Made by a program: the position numbers and the translations under genes
Assembly: GCF_001638985.1 (NCBI RefSeq)
Contig: NW_017265141.1
Coordinates: 1,543,001 to 1,607,000 of the forward strand
Source of the DNA: Phycomyces blakesleeanus NRRL 1555(-)
Taxonomy: Eukaryota; Mucoromycota; Mucoromycetes; Mucorales; Phycomycetaceae
Reading direction: 5' to 3'
Length of the DNA: 64,000 nt
Notes under the pieces: generated by a model
Database searches by the model: none
The model's input: only the letters and a program-made list of their open reading frames with translations
Told to the model about the DNA's origin: nothing
Shown here: positions 57,658-64,000 of the stretch, one piece after another
Layout: every line of letters starts with the position of its first letter
Position numbering within the stretch: the stretch's first letter is position 1

Positions 57658-59086
57658 TCATCCGCTCTCTTTCTTCACGCCATGGTTTGGACTCTGCTGG
57701 GATTTGGCCAGATTAACTGCCTGGACTTTACTTTGATGACTGGCAGGAATATTGGGTTTTCTGAGGGTCCTGATGTCGTCTGATGCAAAGCCAGGCACAC
57801 GAATGTTCCAATTTCGTTCTATATTTTAACAAACAGAAATGTATATGTATATACGTCCCTCATCAATATCCTTTCTAAGAAAATTTCCTTCCTATCTATT
57901 TTAATTCTCCTTGATCTACCTAAATGAAGCTGAAGGTCTTTTACTTCCAATGTGTCTGTTTTACGATGCTTAGCTAGCCGGCATGCGAATGAAGTCACAG
58001 ATTCAATAAACTCATCAGCAATTTCCAATAAGATCTGCATCAAATGCACACAGATAGAAAGATATAGATATATAAATTTAATATGTAAATTTGGGTATAT
58101 TTGTGAGCACAATGGACTTACATCCTCTACTTCAGGTTCAAGTCGTTCATCAGGATCAATCTGACCTACTAATTCCTGAATCTTACGCTTGGCCAGCACG
58201 CGTGTTCCACTATCCATATCAAGAGTAGCAGTAGACGATTTTTGTGCCATGGTGGCAGTAGTGGAAGTAAAAGGAGTTGATGAAGTAGAGCCAACGTTGC
58301 TACCCCCACTTCCACTGTTACCAACACCCGAGGGGTTGTTTGTTCCAGTGTTATTAGCAGTAGTAGGTACTGTTGATGTTACAGAGCCAGAAGTAACTGT
58401 AGCAGGAAAGGTGAACATGCCTTTGTTTGCTCCAGGTGTCGAGGGTTGCTTTGCGGCTGCAAGAGCTGATGCGAGAATCGGATTCGGTGTGTTGGCGAGA
58501 GAGTTTGATGGAGTCATTTGTCTCGGGGATGAGGCAGCGGTTGTTTGAGGTGAGGAGGGTACGGATCCGATTTTGTTGAGCATTTGCTGCTGCTGGGCCA
58601 CATTGCCTACAAAAACAACAGTGGGTTTACATCATGCTACCGGTCTCTATCCGATCTCATGATCTTACGCAATTGTGTATTGACATATACTGGTTGCTGC
58701 TGTTGGTTGTATGCAGGCGAGCCAGGTGCAGACGACATGCTCATTCCATCAACCATTGAGGATGTGGAAGGAGATGTTGTTCCTGCACCGGCTGGTGAAG
58801 GCATTCCATGTTGTTGGGCTAGTACGCGTTGCTGCATGTTCTGTACTGCCAACTGTGGTGTGAGATTGTTGAGAAATGCTTGATAGATTGTAACGCGTGC
58901 TTGGAGACTTTGCTCTTGTAACCGATAGCGCTCTTTTTCTTCATGTGAAATGTCATTACGCTCGATTTGTTGGCGTATAGCTACGAGGTTGCTGTTATAT
59001 AATTCGACCGCCTTTTGGTATTCCTGCATAATCTGAGGCGTCTGTTGCATTTGCTGCATCAGGTTGGGTGGAACGTTTGATGCCAT
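57658..59086 (-). CDS. TAF12: TFIID/SAGA subunit TAF12, 392 aa, 4 exons
   Basis: TAF12 forms a histone-fold dimer with TAF4 (or Ada1) in TFIID and SAGA. Exons are 58669-59086, 58122-58606, 57920-58034 and 57658-57818 (1179 nt). The histone fold near the C-terminus is diagnostic: KRKIQELVGQIDPDERLEP, then ILLEIADEFIESVTSFACR, LAKHRKTDTLEVKDLQLHL and ERNWNIRVPGF. The N-terminal 250 residues are disordered and rich in Gln, Ser, Thr, Gly and Pro, with a helical stretch near residues 10-70. I chose the ATG at 59086; an upstream in-frame extension exists but is low in complexity. The C-terminal tail after the fold is basic. Confidence 0.95.
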
Positions 59087-59639
59087 GACGAACCAAGAAA
59101 ACAAAGAAGAGAGCGAGCTGTTTGAAGACAGCGCCACCAGAGGTGAGGGGGAGGAGGAGGAATGGTGCCGGTGACTGTTTAAGTTTTTGGGAAATCATTA
59201 GGCAGCAACCTATTGTTGTGGATTGCCACAGACGCATGAACGAGTCAAAATACAATAAAATAAAAATAAAATTATAAGCTATTGGTCCAGTTAGCTTCAA
59301 CATTCTATCAATGCGGTTAATTGGAAGCCAAATGTATTGAAACTTCTTTATTATAAATGCAGGACTTTGTGAGTATAAAACATTGAATTTAAACTAGACA
59401 TAAGCCAACTGTTTTGTTGTATCATAATGGCATGTACACTATATGTGTATATTAATTTAAAGATATATATGTATATATATTAAAATGTATTGTTATTATA
59501 TTATTAATAAATAAAGTACATGATAATATAGGGGAAGTTGGAAATATACTTTGTTTAAAGCTGTACGATGTGTAATCCACAAGTATGATGAAAATGAAAA
59601 AAAAGAGAAATGAGGGAGGGGGTATGGATGATGTATGGT
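59087..59639. other. Short intergenic region, nothing recognised
   Basis: This AT-rich 550 bp carries the TAF12 promoter and the 3' end of the RRP14 gene. I saw no further feature. Confidence 0.45.
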
Positions 59640-60979
59640 TTAAAGGGATTGTTTCTTTTGCTTGCGCTGTTTCTCGGTTTTTCTTCGGACAGCACCTTCA
59701 AACCCGGCACGTCCTCCTTTTTGCTTCTTTTTATGGTCAGAAGAGGATTTAGGCCCAAAATGGCGTTTTGGATTGTCTTGTTTTGGATGAGGTAGAATCT
59801 CTTTAGTGGAAAAACCATGTTCAACCTTGTGAATATTTTTAAGGGTTTCTTTGGTTAAAGGTAAATCTTTGATGTTGCTATTGGTAGCTAATGGGTCTTT
59901 AATGGACGATGTGTCCTTTGTATGAAGAGTGTTTGTAGGAACGCTATTAGATGGCTTGACATCGATTGTAGAATCTTTTGGTGGCTGTGATACCTGTTGT
60001 ATATTACATAGATATATTATCAAAGAAAGAAAAATAGAGGGTATGATTAGATCAAGTAAGGTGCAATAGACATGCTTATTACAAAGCAAACTTACCGATG
60101 AAAGAGTAGTTCTAGTAAGCTGAATTGGTTTGTATAGAAGTGCAAGTGCTCTAGCTTTACTTTTTTCTGCTTTTATTCTCTTCTGATCCTCCTTCCATTT
60201 CAATTGTTTAGCCAGCACTTCCTCTCTGCTTCGTGCTTTTGGTGTATCTGATCCGGGTGCATTTCTTTTTTGTCTCAAAGCAACAATTCTTTGATGAAGC
60301 TGATTGCGCAGCTCAGTAGTGTCTTTGTTTCGCATAGGCTGCAGAATGTCGGCCTGTACAGCCATCGGCAGGGTCATTGTGTGTTTACAGGCATTGAAGT
60401 TTTGATCAAAGGGGTCGAAATCACAACTATTCACGCTGCTAGCCACACTGCTTGTAATACTGCTCGCTACGCTGCTGGCTACAGAAGCTGTATCACAGTC
60501 AACGTCGGTGCTCGCGTCGGTTTCTTCTGCCCATAGTTTCTCGGCCTTTGAGCGCTGCTAGAGATGATCAGGACAGGGACAAAAACATTAAAGAGAATGT
60601 CCGTACCTTTCTCTTCTTCTGGGCATGTCTCAAGGCGTGCTCGCTCTGTCGCTTCCGCTTGTTGTGCATATATTTGGATTCATTCTGTTCGCAATGAGCA
60701 GATGAGATATTAATTTCTCTCGATCAAGTACTAATCTCGGACCACAAGAGGAGCTATCACACAGACACAAAGGTATTGACACCTACATGAGCTTTCTCTT
60801 GCTTTACTGTCAAATAGTTTGTGGGTATGAGTTGAAGTAAAGTTTCAAAGGTTCGAGAGTGAGCTGAAAGACGTGCCTATAATAGTAAAAAGTTTAGTTT
60901 GATAGAATGCAGAAGAGGTAGGGGGTTTGTTTAATAAAGAGCTTACATTCAGACTGTCCAGCAGCTGTTCATGTACCAT
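59640..60979 (-). CDS. RRP14: RRP14/SURF6-type ribosome biogenesis protein, 337 aa, 5 exons
   Basis: Rrp14/SURF6 is a nucleolar protein needed for making both ribosomal subunits. Exons are 60947-60979, 60787-60876, 60607-60684, 60096-60554 and 59640-59993 (1014 nt). The N-terminal LLDSLNARLSAHSRTFETLL and LQLIPTNYL form the Rrp14 N-terminal module. ELRNQLHQRIVALRQKRNAP is the start of the SURF6 domain, followed by a basic helix (EEVLAKQLKWKEDQKRIKAE). The C-terminus is strongly basic and contains GGRAGFEG, a SURF6-type ending. Between them is an Asp/Ser/Val run (SSVASSITSSVASSV) that looks like a slipped repeat. Introns are short. The gene is divergent from the PRKRIP1-like gene. Confidence 0.88.
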
Positions 60980-62285
60980 ATTACAAGTAAAAGAAAATAT
61001 GTATATGTTAAAATATTAAAAAAAAAAAAGAAAGGGGAAAATGAAATGAAAATGAAAAAAAAAAAGATTTGAACTAAAGCTTTTTTTTGGACAACATTTT
61101 AAACTGGCGATTAAAATTAGCACTACTTTAAACACAGAAAAAGGTATTTCGTGATGGTGGATCTAATATGAGTTTCAAATGAACAGAGAAAACAAAACAA
61201 GCTCCTACTGTAAGACTGTGGCTTTTTATAATGTTCATATTGAGATATTTGGTTCAATATATAAAAGTCACATAAAACAATGAAATAGTTTAAGTCATTT
61301 TTTTTAATTGTTTCATTTTGATTTGTACAAAAATATGAATGGGTTACTGCTACACAAGATCTTCTTTTTTTATATAAAAAGTTTGGATTAAGGCCAAAGG
61401 TTTATAATAAGGAGTTGTTACGGAGACACTCTACTTAATGCGCAGGAGTGGTCCTTTTTTTTTTTGGTTTAAAATAATGTCTGTTTTCATGGTCTGCGGT
61501 TACTAAGGAATGTGTCAAACCAAAAGAATAACTAACCGTACGTTTCTTTCGTTTATTTAAAACAATATATTTATGCTCATTTACTGCCATAATGGAAACA
61601 AATGACATGCTTAATAATCTTCAAGACAGATTGAAGACTTTGTTGTTAGGAGAGAGAATGTATGTGTGTGGTGTCTTATTATTAATGTGTTTCTTTATTT
61701 AATGAGGCTGAAACTAATTATATCAGTTGCCTTATATTGGGCAGACAAGATCTTTTAAAACTAAGAGAAGCTTAAATCAATTATTTGTTATATTACTTGG
61801 TTCATTTATTCTTTGCATACTAGATAATACTCTTGCACATTTCTCCACCCATTTACATTACTTGTTTATTCTTTTCGCGTATTTTTTTATCCATAAGCTA
61901 CATAATTATGGGTGTATTCTCACATTTCAATCAATAATAAAACACATACAAAAGTCAATTTAAAATATGTTTAAATTATTACTTCTTTGATTCCTTATAG
62001 ATTTATCAATTTTTTTTTCAAAAGAATAATAAAGAAGAAAAAAATTGCTTTGCTTATCAGCTTGCCTTTTGGAATTACTAAAAAAAAATTACTCTAATGT
62101 ACAAAGATATCTATCTATCTATCTATCTAAATTTACTATTCATATAAATAATTCACAAAGAACTAACTTATTCGTAATCCGTTTGAATACTTTTGTCGGA
62201 ATAAAATCACAAGTCATTGTAGCTGTCACATACAAGAGACGCGCGCAAGAAAGTGATCCTTCCAATATTCACATCATCTTACACA
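60980..62285. promoter_or_regulatory. Divergent promoter region of RRP14 and the PRKRIP1-like gene
   Basis: The 1.3-kb AT-rich stretch between two divergent gene starts should include both promoters. An ATCT repeat lies at about 62109-62128. Small open frames here show no coding character. Confidence 0.4.
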
Positions 62286-63241
62286 ATGGCAGACCACGAG
62301 AATAAAGACAGAAAAGAACGTAGAGAACGGAAAGAGCGAAAAGAAACGGATGGCCCGAAACCAAAACGATACAATCTCACACCCGCAGAGCTTCAGCAGC
62401 AACAATTAGAGAAATTGTTTAAGAAGATCGACAAACCAGTCTTCATCCCAGAACCATCAAGAGAAAAGTCATCCAAAGAACCAAAGGAGTTTGTGCGGAA
62501 CGTTCCAGGTAAATATAATATATAATTATCTTTCAACTTGGTACTGTATAAAAGGTGTAAAAAAAAAGAGAAGTTACATTGGTATTTGCTAAATCCAGGT
62601 TCAAGTGCGGGTGCTGGCAGTGGAGATTTCCATGTGTACAGAGCTCATCGTCGTCGTGAATATGCGCGCCTCAAAGAGATGGACGAAAGAGATGAAAAAG
62701 TAATGAAACAAACAAAAAAAATAGTAAAAATATATAAGAAAGAGTTGGAATTGATATTTTTTTTTGGTAGGATAAAGAAGAATATGAATACGAAATGAAA
62801 ATTGCACAGCTTAAGGCTGAAGACGATGAACGAACGGCCAAGAAGCGAGCAAAGAGACAGAAGAGAAAGCAACCTATAGCCAAGAAGCAGAAAGTAGAAT
62901 CAGAGCCGACAAAGACACCAAAGGCACCTAAGGCTGTCAAGTTCTCTTCCGTAACTGCAAATACAACCACCACAACCACAATTGCTTCCACTTCCACACA
63001 AAACACTACTACCAGCACCAGCACCAACACCAACACCAACACTACCATAAGCCAATTAAATGCAAATGTCACTAATACTGAGGATAAGCAAGAGTCAACA
63101 AAATCAACGGATGAAGAGGTTGCAGAGCCAATCGTAGAGTCATCAACTACCAAGACTGCTGATAGTGTAGAGCCCATCGAACAAGAAGATAATGTGGAAG
63201 GAAAGATTGAGATCGATTCTGATTCAGAAGCCGAGGATTGA
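62286..63241 (+). CDS. PRKRIP1-like spliceosomal protein, 264 aa, 3 exons
   Basis: PRKRIP1 bridges U2 snRNP and the catalytic core as a long helix in animal spliceosomes. Exons are 62286-62508, 62599-62699 and 62771-63241 (795 nt). The family hallmark is EFVRNVPGSSAGAGSGDFHV followed by YRAHRRREYARL, here assembled across intron 1. A long charged helix (EYEYEMKIAQLKAEDDERTA) and a basic patch (KKRAKRQKRKQ) follow. The C-terminal 110 residues are Thr/Asn/Ser-rich and then acidic, ending EIDSDSEAED; this tail looks lineage-specific. The start ATG follows an ACACA context. Assignment is strong for the core and weaker for the tail. Confidence 0.9.
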
Positions 63242-63540
63242 AAAACGAGATAATAAAGACATTGATATGATATTCAAAGAACATTGAGTTTTATATGTAT
63301 ACGAAATAATAATAATAAAAATAATAAAAATAATAATAAAGAGGAATGAAATGTACATTGAGAGAGAGAAAGAGAAGAAAAAAAAAGGCGGGAATGAGGG
63401 GTTGAAAGGGAGAGAGGGAAAGAGAGGGAAATGTGACCGGTCTTGTTTGGTATTTAAAGCCAAAATATAAAGACAAATAAAGATATGTTGGGATGGGGGA
63501 GATATAGAAAGGATATTTTAGATAAAAGCTTTTTGTCGAT
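63242..63540. other. Intergenic region between convergent genes
   Basis: This AAT-rich and purine-rich 300 bp separates the PRKRIP1-like stop from the stop of the last gene. Nothing else is recognised. Confidence 0.5.
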
Positions 63541-63774
63541 TTAATTTTCTTGGTCTCCTTTGTCAAGGGTATTCATCCACTCTTCGGGGATAACTGGGAC
63601 GACGATCTTTTCTCGTCGAGAATCCTCTGGAGCCCAGCCGCTGATATGCACCATGTGAGCTGTGGTTGGGACAGAGAAGGGAAGCATAAAACGGGAGTCT
63701 TTGGTCTCCTTGATTTGTTTATCTTCATCGTCACTAGCTTCTTCTTTTGCAGCAGGCAAAGGCGATGCTGTTGC

Positions 63775-63806
<32 letters not shown>

Positions 63807-64000
63807 CTGTTTCTGTGGGAATTGATGGTGGCAACGAAGCCGAGGCGGTGATGTTGACACTAGAAATGAGGGATCCGACAAACTGTGACACACTTTCTCT
63901 CCGAGATCTCTTGCGTTGAATCGATACGCTTTGTGCTCGAGACATGGACGATCCTCGTTGACGTCCATCGGGGCCCTTTTGGCGAGCCTGTCGGAAACGA
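63541..64000 (-). CDS. 3' end of an unrecognised gene, runs off the window
   Basis: The frame is open from the window edge at 64000 to a stop at 63541, about 152 codons. It begins with basic, Gln/Arg/Gly-rich sequence (RFRQARQKGPDGRQRG), then SIQRKRSRRESVSQFVGS. An Ala/Thr-repeat region encoded by a GCA/ACA triplet run (about 63775-63810) follows, then a more ordered C-terminus including FMLPFSVPTTAHMVHISGW and VVPVIPEEWMNTL. The C-terminus looks like a folded segment with conserved Trp residues. I do not recognise the family. Upstream exons lie outside the window. Confidence 0.6.
63768..63812. repeat. Triplet repeat (GCT/GTT)n within the last gene
   Basis: A trinucleotide run reads as Ala/Thr codons in the inferred minus-strand frame. 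It may vary in length between isolates. Confidence 0.85.

Noticed and set aside
1..64000. CRISPR arrays, bacterial operons, integrons or viral genes
   Set aside because: None seen. Tandem repeats are simple microsatellites, gene structure is eukaryotic throughout, and no viral protein was recognised.

Overview
This window looks like a piece of a nuclear scaffold from an early-diverging filamentous fungus, most likely Mucoromycota (Mucorales-like). That placement is an inference. It rests on intron-rich genes with short GT-AG introns, very AT-rich intergenic DNA full of microsatellites, a full exportin-4 gene, a CON7-type zinc-finger regulator, and IS630/Tc1-type transposases of a kind I associate with Mucorales. 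There is no bacterial or plasmid signature. I rebuilt spliced models by hand from donor/acceptor sites and reading-frame continuity. In every gene where I counted all exons, the total length divides by three.

Layout, left to right: peroxisomal 3-ketoacyl-CoA thiolase with a PTS2 signal (minus, 209-1897); CWC24/RNF113-type splicing factor (plus, 3374-4465); a 5-kb gene-poor stretch; a CON7-like C2H2 transcription factor (plus, 9452-11128); a 3.7-kb gene-poor stretch; an assembly gap of exactly 100 N (15456-15555) flanked by an unmerged 905-bp overlap; exportin-4 (minus, 23 exons, 15882-22035); a small FoP/CHTOP-like RNA-binding protein (plus, 23690-24433); proteasome alpha-4/PSMA7 (minus, 27010-28340); a probable ATRIP-like checkpoint protein (plus, 30647-32771); a type II membrane SGNH/PC-esterase-like protein (minus, 34048-35737); SET2 H3K36 methyltransferase (minus, 36890-40226); AKR1 ankyrin-DHHC palmitoyltransferase (minus, 40992-43645); a 5.3-kb transposon island (44167-49508); SEY1 ER-fusion GTPase (plus, 50272-53809); an MFS sugar transporter (minus, 55166-57118); TAF12 (minus, 57658-59086); RRP14/SURF6 (minus, 59640-60979); a PRKRIP1-like protein (plus, 62286-63241); and the 3' end of an unrecognised gene (minus, 63541-64000+).

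The genes are ordinary single-copy housekeeping genes: splicing, transcription, chromatin, export, proteasome, ER shape, protein lipidation and ribosome biogenesis. They do not form an operon-like cluster. The accessory part is the island at 44.2-49.5 kb. Two head-to-head copies of the same DD34E transposase gene form inverted arms of about 1.6-1.8 kb around a 2-kb spacer. Both copies share an in-frame UGA and an Asp-to-Asn change at the first catalytic position. Three other terminal-inverted-repeat elements sit inside the island. Other points of interest are a GC-rich, hairpin-rich non-coding block at about 54.48-54.80 kb, recurrent T(n)A(n) perfect palindromes across non-coding DNA, an SGNH-like protein with GDG in place of GDS, and the assembly artefact that falsely duplicates the exportin-4 3' end.
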